This document shows positions 47,301-56,367 of a DNA stretch of 64,000 nt, in pieces (position 1 is the stretch's first letter; the number at the start of each line of letters is the position of its first letter). The notes beneath the pieces were generated by a model. The model ran no database searches and was not told where the DNA came from. It worked only from the letters and a program-made list of their open reading frames with translations. The translations under genes and the position numbers were made by a program. This DNA comes from Streptomyces sp. NBC_00690 (GTDB taxonomy: Bacteria; Actinomycetota; Actinomycetes; Streptomycetales; Streptomycetaceae), in NCBI RefSeq assembly GCF_036226685.1, contig NZ_CP109009.1:2852001-2916000 (forward strand). The letters run 5' to 3'.

Positions 47301-49361
47301 GCGAGGCACGCCCAGGACGGCCCGCTCCAGGAGGCGCTCGGCGGGCTGCTGAGCACCCGTCGCTACTACGGCAGGTGGCGTTCCTGGGGGGAGCACGAGA
47401 GCACCGCGTTGGGGCAGGTGGTGGCCGTCGGGCAACTGCTCGCACCGGAAGCCGACGACGCCCGGATACCGGTCGAGGAGACCGAGGTGGGCTGGCTCGA
47501 TCTGCCCGGTCAGGGGCTGGGAGCAATGGCCGTGCGGGCGGCTTCGCCCGCGACGCCGCCGGCGCACCGGGAGGCGCTCCTGGAGTTCCTCGAAGCCGCC
47601 CTGGCGGTTCGGGCGGACGGGGACGCGGTCCTGATCGACCCGAAGGGGCGGATACGGGTCGCCAAGCTCCGCTCCTGGTGGAACGGAACGGCCCAGCAGG
47701 ACACCGACGACTTCATCGGGACGGTGCTCCGCTCGGGTGCGCGCCGTCTGCTGGTGCTCTCCAACACGGCGACCAACGATCAGTACGCGGAGTGGATCTG
47801 CGTGGAGTACGACCCCGCCGGGGCGTTCGGCGCGTGGGACGGCTACACCGAGCTCGAATCGGACGTACTGGGCTCGCCCGGCGATCCGGCCCGGGCCGAC
47901 GTGGTGCGGCAGCTGATCGACACCGTGCGGGAGCGCGGCCCCCTGCCCTACCACCCGGACCAGGCAACGGACTTCGCCGAACAGGTCGGGGTGAATCCCG
48001 TCACCGGCGCCCTACTCCAGTTGGGGCTCCCGGGTCTGGGCAACCACGGTCGTGAGGGACTCCTGCCCACGGAGTATCTGGCACCGCTGGGGCTCAAGAG
48101 CGCGGACGCCAAGGTGGGTCGCGCGGTGCTGGAGCACCTCTCGCCGAGGGACCGGACCCGGTTCACCGCCTTGCAGTTGCCGGTCGACCCTCTGCGCGTG
48201 GCCGCGCTGTGGACGGATGGCTTCGAGACGGGTCCGCTCGTCGATGCTTGGCTGGCCGCCTGGGGCAAGCGACGGGTGGCACCCTCCTGGCTGGTCGCCC
48301 GCGCCGTCAAGGAGATCGGACCGGGCCGCGCGCTCGATTGCGCGCTCAACCCGGAGGCGCAGCCCGAGCTGACCGGCAGCACCGAACAGCAGTGGAAGGA
48401 GGGCTCGCTGACGCCACTCGCCCCCGAGAAGCTGCTCACCGGCCAGACACTGCTGTCGTACGTGCGAACGCTGCGCTGGCTCGCCTACCGGCTCCCCTTC
48501 GGTGATCCACTGCGGGAGGTCCTGCCGACCACGCTGCGCCTGTTGCGAACGCGGCTGGCGGATCCGGGGCTCCTGCTCGACCTGGGAGTCAACTGGGACG
48601 CCAAGGGCAACGCGACCTCGATGCAGTTGCGCGAGGCGTACAACCACCCTCCGCGCAGCCGGACCGGCAGTGAGCGCCTGTTCGAGGTGTCGGAGGCCCT
48701 GGTGCTCGCACCGTTGCACTACTACCCCGACTGGGACGGGGTGTGGGTGAGGTCGGCCCCGCTGGTGACCGGCGAGGCCGCCGGCCCCGACCATCCCGAC
48801 CTCCAACTCCTGACGGCCGCGGCCGGCGAGAAGAGCACGCTGCAGGCCCTGCGGACACTGCTCAGCGCCGACTTCATGGCACTGCTGAGCGACGACGGGC
48901 CGACGGGCCCGGCGCAGGATCCACTGCGCAGCGCACCGGAGTTGGTGCCGGCGGTCGCCGAGCGGTTCTCGCTCAGCGAGGACGGGTCCGTGCTGTATCT
49001 GATGCTGCTGGCGCTCCCCGATCCGACGGACAGGAGCCAGGCGGAGTGGACGGGGTGGAAGCCGGCCCGTCTGAAGAAGGCGCGGGAGGAACTGGCCGCG
49101 ACCGACCTGGTCGTGGACGGCAAGCGGGCGAGGGCCGGACGATCGCTCTTCCTCCCCGGTGCCTGGCTGGAGGAGAAGGCGCCGAGGCTCCCCGTGGAGG
49201 GCTGGAAGGAGGCGCTGCTCTCCCGGGCGACGAGCGGCTTCCTCGCCCCGGACCACACGGTGGGAGAGCTGTTCCGGGCGGCGTGGCGACGGGTCCTGGA
49301 CGGCGATGTGCCAGGTTTCGAGGAGTTCACGGGGCGCAAGGCCAAGAGGGGTGGACGATGA
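44352..49361 (+). CDS. Very large MoxR-operon protein of unknown function
   Basis: A 1669-residue protein without membrane segments, starting at ATG 44352 in a four-base overlap. The N-terminal 50 residues are low complexity. It then has an all-helical region (for example SVPQFLPTFYEQVGRLFLAA, LREYVRGLSERLPHPQAY), a central beta-rich part (WVLHEGQWWDYDPASARRG; VEFFDADG-like strand FFDADGLCLAFVIEGANEQE), and a second helical part with RTLRWLAYRLPFGDPLREVL. The final region (WTGWKPARLKKAREELAATD, GAWLEEKAPRLPVEGWKEA) has the same pattern as C-terminal parts of DUF4132-type proteins. No catalytic motif is visible. It is probably the large scaffold or effector associated with the MoxR ATPase, by analogy with yehI. 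Confidence 0.7.
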   Translation: MNKVGEQVSEGHGGGSVSGHEAQGAEGFGAGEALLEAGAVLPLDAAVGGGTPGAGAEGGVTLTARAYEHPTLDGRTVVRLVPEALGSAEDLALEYLGFAGANSAPVGRVKPQSLGFPAWALVNDPANGHHALAVVQEMERLTRLVGTKPGLAKEGFDEIGERLDRSVPQFLPTFYEQVGRLFLAAEAEQQASVFFGKARAAEQRHALPIDEDRLREVFLEFAGAGALSGKALREYVRGLSERLPHPQAYAEFRLISSQRCSSGLAPYAGMLEDLRRLAKSAGLDVGEEERSLLREILHMGAMDRAAESFWKSALPALAVIAEQDAVTRERLLTIFPKTGGDQPTEFDGAWLSLLDRCGAFDLLLTGAVPVAPWLSKWLRHRDRGWRNAQRLPAELALVERLADQLIADDTPVQVLRDGWRTSADLDVLDLCLARGIPVTPPDEDMGGLELEGWLTDSAEGRRDLMALVADARFAGILRTGLERLIGTGDSTARLQLVTEHEALRSIIADWLTERADDLSQPLGLPGLDQLVKRLSGFSSWSALSAAPDAVSRITAFSPAAALAHTLRSGIVDELGWPALDEALTALGPVETPSARQRDAERFQLADAWPTLVVRRGVQAAAVGPEKVLDLHTLSLSTRRNGQPLGPPLVRYVGGQWLTVTGHHAERRARWSGGGPETFEPDGMLPESHPSHQHPSLELADGSRTFGARPVHAGDTSFADMWRPVASDGTSLWVLHEGQWWDYDPASARRGRITVPAFFDSALSDGSGCVLVERSCRLLPVRPGLESSPFGSAGGVVGWWVRFDPAARTLTACSVDGTRSKPVPVRPSADVERLSNDIPMPPLRLPGGAALYPRESRGYHTKIEFFDADGLCLAFVIEGANEQEYAGGTKLIAPVGYWHALRPRDKRGSLALRTLTEKRAGELLAAMATGHKAEEAVAKLLPEITHPGLRAGVASLLGVAARQAAQITALAERVAQGEPLTRPTARHAQDGPLQEALGGLLSTRRYYGRWRSWGEHESTALGQVVAVGQLLAPEADDARIPVEETEVGWLDLPGQGLGAMAVRAASPATPPAHREALLEFLEAALAVRADGDAVLIDPKGRIRVAKLRSWWNGTAQQDTDDFIGTVLRSGARRLLVLSNTATNDQYAEWICVEYDPAGAFGAWDGYTELESDVLGSPGDPARADVVRQLIDTVRERGPLPYHPDQATDFAEQVGVNPVTGALLQLGLPGLGNHGREGLLPTEYLAPLGLKSADAKVGRAVLEHLSPRDRTRFTALQLPVDPLRVAALWTDGFETGPLVDAWLAAWGKRRVAPSWLVARAVKEIGPGRALDCALNPEAQPELTGSTEQQWKEGSLTPLAPEKLLTGQTLLSYVRTLRWLAYRLPFGDPLREVLPTTLRLLRTRLADPGLLLDLGVNWDAKGNATSMQLREAYNHPPRSRTGSERLFEVSEALVLAPLHYYPDWDGVWVRSAPLVTGEAAGPDHPDLQLLTAAAGEKSTLQALRTLLSADFMALLSDDGPTGPAQDPLRSAPELVPAVAERFSLSEDGSVLYLMLLALPDPTDRSQAEWTGWKPARLKKAREELAATDLVVDGKRARAGRSLFLPGAWLEEKAPRLPVEGWKEALLSRATSGFLAPDHTVGELFRAAWRRVLDGDVPGFEEFTGRKAKRGGR

Positions 49362-50527
49362 GTGCGATCGAACGCGACACGACAGATGGAGCGGGGACGG
49401 CAGGCGCTCCACGGCAGGTGGAGCTGCCGGAGGACCGCTACCGACAGGAACTGAATTTCCTCGCCGGATACGACCAGGGGGCCAGACCTCCCGGCTGGCG
49501 GATGACCCCCCGGTCGGTGGTGCTGTTCATCTGCGGCTCGGGCGACGAGCCACTGCGGGCCGCGGACGGTTCACAGTTGGTCGTCTCACGGAAGTTCGTG
49601 GGTGACCGCGCTCTGGTCGAGCGGTGCGTGGTGACCCTCGCGGGAGAGCGGGGCCTCCTGCTCGTCGGCGAGCCGGGCACCGCGAAGTCGATGCTGTCCG
49701 AGTTGCTCGCCGCTGCGGTGTGCGGTGCCAGCACCCTGACCGTTCAGGGCACCGCGGGCACCACCGAGGACCAGCTGCGATACGGGTGGAACTACGCCCT
49801 GTTGTTGGCGAAGGGACCCAGCAGGGAAGCGCTGGTCCCCTCCCCCGTGCTGACGGCCATGACCACCGGGGCGGTCGCCCGCATCGAGGAGGTCACGCGC
49901 TGTCTGCCCGAAGTGCAGGACGCCCTGGTCTCGCTGCTCTCCGAGCGGCGCATGTCCGTGCCCGAGCTGGCGGGGGAAGGCGGCGAGGGGACCGTGCACG
50001 CGGTGCCCGGATTCACCCTGATCGCCACCGCCAACCTCCGTGACCGCGGCGTCTCGGAGATGTCGGCGGCGTTGAAGCGCCGCTTCAACTTCGAGGAAGT
50101 CGGCCCGATCGCCGATCTCGACGCGGAGACGGCTCTTGTCCGCAGCCAGGCGACCGCGGCCCTGGCCCGCTCCGGGGCGGCCTTCGGCGTCGACGACACG
50201 GTGTTGGAGGCGCTGGTGACCGCCTTCAGGGACCTGCGCTCCGGGCGGAGCGCCGAGGGGTGGGAGGTGGAGCGCCCGTCGACGGTGATGTCCACGGCGG
50301 AAGCGGTGCACGTGGCGGCCTCCATGGGGCTGGGTGCCGCCTATCTGAGCAATGGCCGCGATGTGGTGCGCACCCTCCCGGGGCATCTGCTGGGGACCGT
50401 ACGCAAGGACGATCCCGCCGACCACGCCCGGCTGCTGGGCTACTGGGACGGTCCGGTGCGCCGACGGGCCGAGGCAGGCTCACCGCTGTGGCGGACGCTG
50501 TGGGAGCTCCGCGATGACCTGGGGTGA
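49358..50527 (+). CDS. MoxR-family AAA+ ATPase (YehL-like)
   Basis: A 389-residue ATPase starting in the ATGA overlap. An N-terminal 90-residue extension precedes Walker A (GEPGTAKS, 104-111). Walker B is GAVARIEEVTRC, with Glu-Glu in place of the typical Asp-Glu. Sensor 1 is TLIATANLRDRGVSEM and the arginine-finger region is ALKRRFNFEEVGP. The C-terminal lid runs to LWELRDDLG. MoxR ATPases act as chaperones that remodel a partner, commonly with a VWA protein that carries a metal ion site; the downstream gene codes such a protein. The long N-terminus and these neighbours place it with the YehL group. Confidence 0.88.
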   Translation: MSAIERDTTDGAGTAGAPRQVELPEDRYRQELNFLAGYDQGARPPGWRMTPRSVVLFICGSGDEPLRAADGSQLVVSRKFVGDRALVERCVVTLAGERGLLLVGEPGTAKSMLSELLAAAVCGASTLTVQGTAGTTEDQLRYGWNYALLLAKGPSREALVPSPVLTAMTTGAVARIEEVTRCLPEVQDALVSLLSERRMSVPELAGEGGEGTVHAVPGFTLIATANLRDRGVSEMSAALKRRFNFEEVGPIADLDAETALVRSQATAALARSGAAFGVDDTVLEALVTAFRDLRSGRSAEGWEVERPSTVMSTAEAVHVAASMGLGAAYLSNGRDVVRTLPGHLLGTVRKDDPADHARLLGYWDGPVRRRAEAGSPLWRTLWELRDDLG

Positions 50528-53500
50528 CCTCTGTATGCCCGCCTCGCCCAGGGCGGACGGCGAGGCGGTCGGGAAGGAGGGGCGGATCGCCGCGCCCGAG
50601 GGGGCGTTGGCGGCGCTCGCCGGGTGTCGCGACCCCTACCTCATCGGTGTGCGACACCACTCCCCCGCACTGGCAGCGGCCGTGCCGGCGTTGCTGGACG
50701 CGGCTGATCCGGAGGTGTTGTTGATCGAGTTGCCGGTGGAGTTCGCGCCCTGGATCGATCATCTCGCCGACCCCGCCACCGTGCCCCCGGTCGCGCTTGC
50801 CGGCAGTGGCGAGGGGCTGGTCTTCCTGCCGTTCGCCGAGTTCTCGCCCGAGTTGGCGGCCATCCGCTGGGCGCGGCAGGCCGACGTACCGGTGATCCCG
50901 TTCGACCTGCCGCTCGGGGCTCGCGAAGACCGGGACCGCAGCGGACGAGAGCTGCCCGGGGTGAACGGGCGAAGCACGCCGGAGGGCTCTTCGGCGGGTG
51001 CACTCAGCGCCGCCCTGCACGCCCGGGCCTCCGGCCGCCCCGGCGACGACCTGTGGGACCGGCTGGTGGAGTCGGCCGCTCCCGGCAGCACCCCGGAGGC
51101 ACTGCGGCGGGCCGCCCTGCTCGTGGGCTGGGCCCTGCGCTCGGACGCGGGTCCGGTCGACCGGCACGATCTGCGGCGCGAGGCCCATATGCGAAGCCGA
51201 CTGGCCGAGTTCCGGGGCCGTAGGACGGCGGCGGTGGTGGGGTCCTTCCACTCACCCGCACTGGTGGGCTGGGAGTCGTCTCCGCCGTCGACCGATGCCG
51301 GGCCCGCGAAGGCCATGGAGGTGAGCACCTCGCTGGTGCCCTACTCCTATCCGCTGCTCGACGAGCGATCCGGCTACCCGGCCGGAATCCGCGACCCCGA
51401 GTGGCAGCACGGCGTCTTCGCCGCGGCAGGAGATCCACGGCTTCTCGATGATCTCCTCACCGCCATGGCGGTGCGGATCTGTGTGGAGATCAGGGGCGCC
51501 GGGCACCCGAGCGGACCTGCCGATGCCCGGGAGGTCGTGCGGGTGGCCCGGGACCTGGCAGCGCTGCGGGGGCTGCCGGCCGCCGGGCGCGGCGAGTTGG
51601 CGGAGGCGGCGCAGACCGTGCTCACCCAGGGAAGGTTGTTGGGGCGCGGTCGCGTGGTGGCCGCCGCCATGGAGAAGGTGCTCGTCGGAAAGCGTCGGGG
51701 GCGGTTGGCTCCGGGCACCCCGCGCTCGGGTCTGGGACCCGCGGTGGAACGCCTGCTGGGCGAGTTGAAACTGCCCCGCCCCGAGGAACCGGATCGTCGG
51801 GAGTTGCGCCTTGACGTCCTCCGTGGGGAGTTGGACCGTCGGCGGGAGGTCGCCCTGCGTCGGCTCGCGGTCTGTCGCGTCCCCTACGGCGAGGAGTCCG
51901 CGGTCGCCGGAGTCGGCGATGCCGCAGCGCTGACCAGCCGCTGGGTGGTGGACTGGTCGCCTGCGACGGCCGCCATGCTCGATGTGGCAGGAATGCACGG
52001 GGTGACCCTGGAACAAGCTGCGGCGGGGGTATTGCGGCAGCGGCGGGCTGAGGAGCGGCGACAGGGCGGCCCCTCGGCAGCTGAGGCACTGGACGGTTTG
52101 GCGGAGGCCACGCGCTGTGTGCTGCCCGCCCTGGCCGTGGAACGGTTGGCGGAGGCGGCCGAGCAGCTCCCGGCGACCGGCACCCTGCCCGAACTGTTGG
52201 CCGGAATGACCCTGCTGGACCGCATCCGCTCGGGCCATGTGCCGGGGCTGGACATCGGTTGGGAGCAGCAGGCCGTGACCGCCGCCCATGAGGAGCTGGC
52301 GGCGGCCGGGGTCCGGGCGTTGGACGGGCTCGCGGGCTCGACGGATCCCGACGATGCACGGGCTTTGGTCGCCCTGGCCGGACAGGCGTCCGCCGTGGGG
52401 GGCGGGCTGCGGCTGGCGGACGCCCTCGTCCGGCTGGAGGCCGGGGGCACGCCGTTGATGCGCGGCGCCGCGGGTGCGGCCCGGGTACTGCTGGGGCAGT
52501 GGGATCCGCACGCGTTCGGGACGGGTCTCGCCTCCCGTGCGGACGGCGCGAGCACCCCGGAACTCCGCGGACAGTTGGCCGAGTGCCTGCGCGGGGCCCT
52601 TCTTGCCGCCGGTCCTCTGTTGGAGACCGGTAGAGCGCTGGATCCACTGCTGGAACGGGTGGAGCAGTTTGCCGACCGGGCCTTCCTGGACCGTTTGCCG
52701 GCACTCAGAGCCGGATTCGACGTCCTTTCCCCCGCAGCCCGTTCCCGGCTGCTCTCGGTCGTCGAGGACCGTACGGGCGCGCAGGTCGGCACCCTGCGGG
52801 GGGTGGATCCCGCGATGTCCGCTCGACTCGCACTCGCCGACCTGGCCGGCAGGGAGGCCCTGACGGCCTCGGGCCTGCTGGTCGCGGGTGTGCCGCCGAA
52901 GCGGCATACCGCACCCGGCACGGGGAGTGCGCCGGGCGAGGTTCCGGAGGTTCCGCCTGCGCACAGCGGTGCATCAGGCGCGCCGAAGGGCTTCCGCGCG
53001 CCAGCCGGAGCCCCGGTGGCCATCCTCGGTGCCGGCGATGACGGTCACCGGGACAAGGGCCGTGGCATCGGTGCGACAGCGGACGGGAGGGAGGCACGGC
53101 AGCCCGCCCCACCCGTGGAGGGAGGAGCCCTCGGCGCGAGCGAGCGATGGCGCCTGCTGTTGGGCCGTGGCACGGAGTTGACCGGCCAGGCCCAGCGGTA
53201 TGCGACCGCGCTCGACGAGTTGTACGGACGCGGACGCGGCGAGGGGTCCCGCAGCGGGGACGGCAGCGGCGGTGGTGGTACGGATGCCTCGTACCCGAAT
53301 GTGCGCACGTGGTCGGACGAGTTGGCCGTCCTGTTCGGACCGGGGGTGCGTGAGGAAGTGCTCGCCGCGGCAGCGGATGCGGGCCGTCTCGATGCAGCGC
53401 TCGCCATGGACCCGGCAGCGGCACGGCCGTCGGTCGAGTTGCTGCGTACGGTGCTGTCCTACGCGGGCGGGCTTCCCGAGCAGCAGTTGGCCCGGCTGCG

Positions 53501-54239
53501 TCCGCTGGTGGCCCGTTTGGTGGCCGAGTTGACGGCGGCGCTCGCCAACCGGCTGCGTCCCGCGCTCACCGGGCTAACCCACCCTCGCCCCACCAGCCGA
53601 CCGGGCGGCCCGTTGGATCTGCCCCGTACCCTGCGGGCGAATCTCACCACGGCCCGGCGGGACGCGGACACCGGTGTGGTGACGGTCGTTCCCGAGCGCC
53701 CCGTCTTCCGTACGCGCGCCCGTCGCTCCACCGACTGGCGTCTGGTGCTGGTGGTGGACGTGTCAGGGTCGATGGAGGCATCCACGATCTGGTCGGCGCT
53801 GACCGCCTCGGTGCTGGCCGGCGTCCCGGCCCTCAGTACGCACTTCGTCGCCTTCTCCACCGAAGTGCTGGACCTGACCGACCACGTGGACGATCCGCTG
53901 AGCCTGTTGTTGGAGGTCAGCGTCGGCGGGGGCACCAACATCGCCCGCGGACTTCGTCACGCACGTGAGTTGGTGACCGTGCCGTCCCGGACGCTGGTCG
54001 TTCTGGTCAGTGACTTCGAAGAGGGCGGCCCGATCGGTCCGCTGCTCTCCGAGGTTCGGTCGCTGGTCGACGCGGGTTGCCACGTCCTCGGCTGTGCCTC
54101 GCTCGACGACGAGGGCAGACCTAGGTACTCGACCGGCACCGCGGGCCGATTGGTGGCGGCAGGAATGCCCGTCGCCGCCCTGAGCCCTCTGGAGCTGGCC
54201 CGCTGGGTCGGCGAACGTGTGGGAGGTACACACCGATGA
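50514..54239 (+). CDS. DUF5682 and VWA domain fusion protein
   Basis: A 1241-residue protein; ATG 50514 is chosen because GGGAG stands seven bases before it, giving a 14-base overlap with the ATPase (ATG 50535 is an alternative). Residues about 1-790 match the DUF5682 pattern: PYLIGVRHHSPALAAAVPAL, EVLLIELPVEFAPWI, TAAVVGSFHSPALVGWE. Residues 795-900 are a disordered Gly/Pro-rich linker. The C-terminal VWA domain has the metal-ion site DVSGSMEAS (about 1083), GGGTNIARG and VLVSDFEEGG. In E. coli the counterparts yehM and yehP are separate genes, so this is a fusion. It should be the partner of the MoxR ATPase. Confidence 0.82.
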   Translation: MTWGDLCMPASPRADGEAVGKEGRIAAPEGALAALAGCRDPYLIGVRHHSPALAAAVPALLDAADPEVLLIELPVEFAPWIDHLADPATVPPVALAGSGEGLVFLPFAEFSPELAAIRWARQADVPVIPFDLPLGAREDRDRSGRELPGVNGRSTPEGSSAGALSAALHARASGRPGDDLWDRLVESAAPGSTPEALRRAALLVGWALRSDAGPVDRHDLRREAHMRSRLAEFRGRRTAAVVGSFHSPALVGWESSPPSTDAGPAKAMEVSTSLVPYSYPLLDERSGYPAGIRDPEWQHGVFAAAGDPRLLDDLLTAMAVRICVEIRGAGHPSGPADAREVVRVARDLAALRGLPAAGRGELAEAAQTVLTQGRLLGRGRVVAAAMEKVLVGKRRGRLAPGTPRSGLGPAVERLLGELKLPRPEEPDRRELRLDVLRGELDRRREVALRRLAVCRVPYGEESAVAGVGDAAALTSRWVVDWSPATAAMLDVAGMHGVTLEQAAAGVLRQRRAEERRQGGPSAAEALDGLAEATRCVLPALAVERLAEAAEQLPATGTLPELLAGMTLLDRIRSGHVPGLDIGWEQQAVTAAHEELAAAGVRALDGLAGSTDPDDARALVALAGQASAVGGGLRLADALVRLEAGGTPLMRGAAGAARVLLGQWDPHAFGTGLASRADGASTPELRGQLAECLRGALLAAGPLLETGRALDPLLERVEQFADRAFLDRLPALRAGFDVLSPAARSRLLSVVEDRTGAQVGTLRGVDPAMSARLALADLAGREALTASGLLVAGVPPKRHTAPGTGSAPGEVPEVPPAHSGASGAPKGFRAPAGAPVAILGAGDDGHRDKGRGIGATADGREARQPAPPVEGGALGASERWRLLLGRGTELTGQAQRYATALDELYGRGRGEGSRSGDGSGGGGTDASYPNVRTWSDELAVLFGPGVREEVLAAAADAGRLDAALAMDPAAARPSVELLRTVLSYAGGLPEQQLARLRPLVARLVAELTAALANRLRPALTGLTHPRPTSRPGGPLDLPRTLRANLTTARRDADTGVVTVVPERPVFRTRARRSTDWRLVLVVDVSGSMEASTIWSALTASVLAGVPALSTHFVAFSTEVLDLTDHVDDPLSLLLEVSVGGGTNIARGLRHARELVTVPSRTLVVLVSDFEEGGPIGPLLSEVRSLVDAGCHVLGCASLDDEGRPRYSTGTAGRLVAAGMPVAALSPLELARWVGERVGGTHR

Positions 54240-56335
54240 CGACCGCATCCCCACCCTTGCCCCCCGTCTCTGCGGCGGTGGCCGCACAGGCGCTGGACCT
54301 GCTGCCCCCTCGGTTGCGGGGACGCGTGGACCGGGCCATGGGAAAGGTGGCCGGCTGGCCGGTGGAGACGACGTCCGACGGGGTCCGCGTCATCGTGGAC
54401 GAGGACACCTCGGTGACGTTGCGGACCACGGGTGGAGTCGTGGCGCACGCGGACGACGCCGTGTGCACCTGTCTGCTGGCCCCGGCCTGTCTCCATCGCG
54501 CCACGCTCCTCTCCAGCGCCCCGCTGGCCCTGGAGCCGATGCCGGAAGCCGATGGGGACGGACCGGCCGGTGAACGGGCCGACAGCACGACGGGGACCGG
54601 GCCGGACGCGGGGCCGACAGCCATTGCCACAGCTCATGGGGTGCATTCACCGGGGCGTCGTACCGCCGTCGCGGAGGGGGCGCCGCGGCCCGAGGCGCCC
54701 GAGGAACCAGAGGAGCTCGACAAGACGGACGGTTCCTCGCTCGACGGAGCAGCGCACGACACGGTCCCGTGCGAGTTGACCCCTGCGCAGACGCGGGCCA
54801 TGGCCGCGTTGCGGAACGCGGCAACCGCCTTTCTCGTCAGCGGGGTCAGTGGCGCCGGCGCGGTCCAGCGTGCCGGTTTGCTGCACGCGGCGCACTCGGG
54901 ACGCCTGGCCGGGCTGCATCTGCCGGCCGCCGCTGCGGTGCGGATCGCACGGCGGCTCGACGAGGCCCGCTCGGAGGACCCGTCGTTCCGACTGCCGGAG
55001 CTGTCCGCCGAGTTGGCCGGGCTCCTCGGTCTACTGCGTCGCCCCGCCGAGGCGATCACCCCGGCCCGGCGCTCCTACCAGCCGTCCGGTCCGCTCAGAC
55101 TCTACGGGCTGTTCACCGAACCGATCGTCACGGCATCCGGGTACGCCGGGGCGGTCACCTACGGGCTGGCACCGGACGGCACCCTGCTGACCGTCTCCGA
55201 TGTGGCGCCGGGAGATCCCCAGCGTGCAGCGCAGGCAGCTCAGACCCCGGTGCCCGGGGGGTGTGCGCTCCCGTTGCGGGAGTGGGGCGACGGCGGCTCG
55301 GTGATCCTCACCGGGCCCACCGTCTCAGCGGACGGGAGGGTCGGTGGCGGGTCCCGCGTCCGATCGGTGCGGGCTTCGGGCGCCCGCTGGCATCAGCAGC
55401 CGTTGGACGCGCTCTGGCAGCGTCCTCCTGCTGAGCAGTTGGCCGCCGCGCTCGACTGGCTGGAGCAACCAGCTGACGTCCGCCCGGCAGGTGGCGATCT
55501 GCTCTTCGTGTCCGGCACCATCGAGGGCCGGGGCCTGCGGATCACCGACGGCCCCCAGGTGGGTCTGCTGGCCCCCGACGAGCGGTCCGCACTGGCCTAC
55601 GCCGATAACCTCCGGCTGCTGAGGTCCCGGCCGGGGCTGGACCTGCGGATGATCGTGCGCGTGGTGCCCGATCGACCGGGGGCCGTACAAGCTCTGGCCG
55701 CGGCTTGGACAGGTCACGACGGTGAGCAGTTCCGCGCCGATCTGGGGCTGCGTCGGCTCAATCGCTCGCACATCCCGGCCGGGTCACCACCTGCTGTGCC
55801 CGCAGGTGCGGGCACCACCGACACTGGCGCCGCATCCGTGCCATCGATCGACGTCACCGGTGTGCCGGCCGACCACGTGGACGGGGAAGGGGTCATCGCA
55901 GCGTCTCCCGCGCCGACTCCGGACTCCGTTACTCCCGAGCGGTTTGGCGTGGGCGCCGGCAAGGTGCAGCCTTCTCCTCCCGCGGGCTCGCCCGAGTTGC
56001 CGATCGAGTTGGACCTGTTGCGTCGTACGGTGGATCGTGCTGTCGCGGGCGGTCGGTCCATCACCGCGGCCAGCGCGGATGGTGAGCTCCCGCGTCGGCT
56101 GGAATCGGTGGGACTCGCCACGGGTGCGGAGTGCGTGCGGGCGCTGCTGGACACGGCGGCGGATCGACAACACGATGCACTCGGGCGGCTGCTGCCCGCC
56201 GATCCTGATGGGTTCGCCGCGGCTTGGCTCGCCACGGCGGTCTATGCGTCGGCGGCCGTACGGTCGCTGCTACCCGCGGCCTGGTCGCCCAGCAGTGACA
56301 CGATGGCACCCCCTCCTTCCCCGGTGGGACGGTGA
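54236..56335 (+). CDS. SWIM zinc-finger protein (YehQ-like)
   Basis: A 699-residue protein overlapping the VWA gene by four bases. Residues 77-87 form the SWIM motif CTCLLAPACLH (Cys-x-Cys-x5-Cys-x-His), which may bind DNA or protein. The remainder is helical and Ala-rich: LRNAATAFLVSGVSGAGAVQ, LHLPAAAAVRIARRLDEARS and, after about residue 500, a Pro/Ala-rich linker and a final helical domain. There is no membrane segment. Its place at the end of the operon parallels yehQ in E. coli. Thirty-two bases separate it from the SanA-like gene. Confidence 0.8.
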   Translation: MTTASPPLPPVSAAVAAQALDLLPPRLRGRVDRAMGKVAGWPVETTSDGVRVIVDEDTSVTLRTTGGVVAHADDAVCTCLLAPACLHRATLLSSAPLALEPMPEADGDGPAGERADSTTGTGPDAGPTAIATAHGVHSPGRRTAVAEGAPRPEAPEEPEELDKTDGSSLDGAAHDTVPCELTPAQTRAMAALRNAATAFLVSGVSGAGAVQRAGLLHAAHSGRLAGLHLPAAAAVRIARRLDEARSEDPSFRLPELSAELAGLLGLLRRPAEAITPARRSYQPSGPLRLYGLFTEPIVTASGYAGAVTYGLAPDGTLLTVSDVAPGDPQRAAQAAQTPVPGGCALPLREWGDGGSVILTGPTVSADGRVGGGSRVRSVRASGARWHQQPLDALWQRPPAEQLAAALDWLEQPADVRPAGGDLLFVSGTIEGRGLRITDGPQVGLLAPDERSALAYADNLRLLRSRPGLDLRMIVRVVPDRPGAVQALAAAWTGHDGEQFRADLGLRRLNRSHIPAGSPPAVPAGAGTTDTGAASVPSIDVTGVPADHVDGEGVIAASPAPTPDSVTPERFGVGAGKVQPSPPAGSPELPIELDLLRRTVDRAVAGGRSITAASADGELPRRLESVGLATGAECVRALLDTAADRQHDALGRLLPADPDGFAAAWLATAVYASAAVRSLLPAAWSPSSDTMAPPPSPVGR

Positions 56336-56367
56336 ACCATTGACCGTCAGGAGTCGTCTGACCAGGT

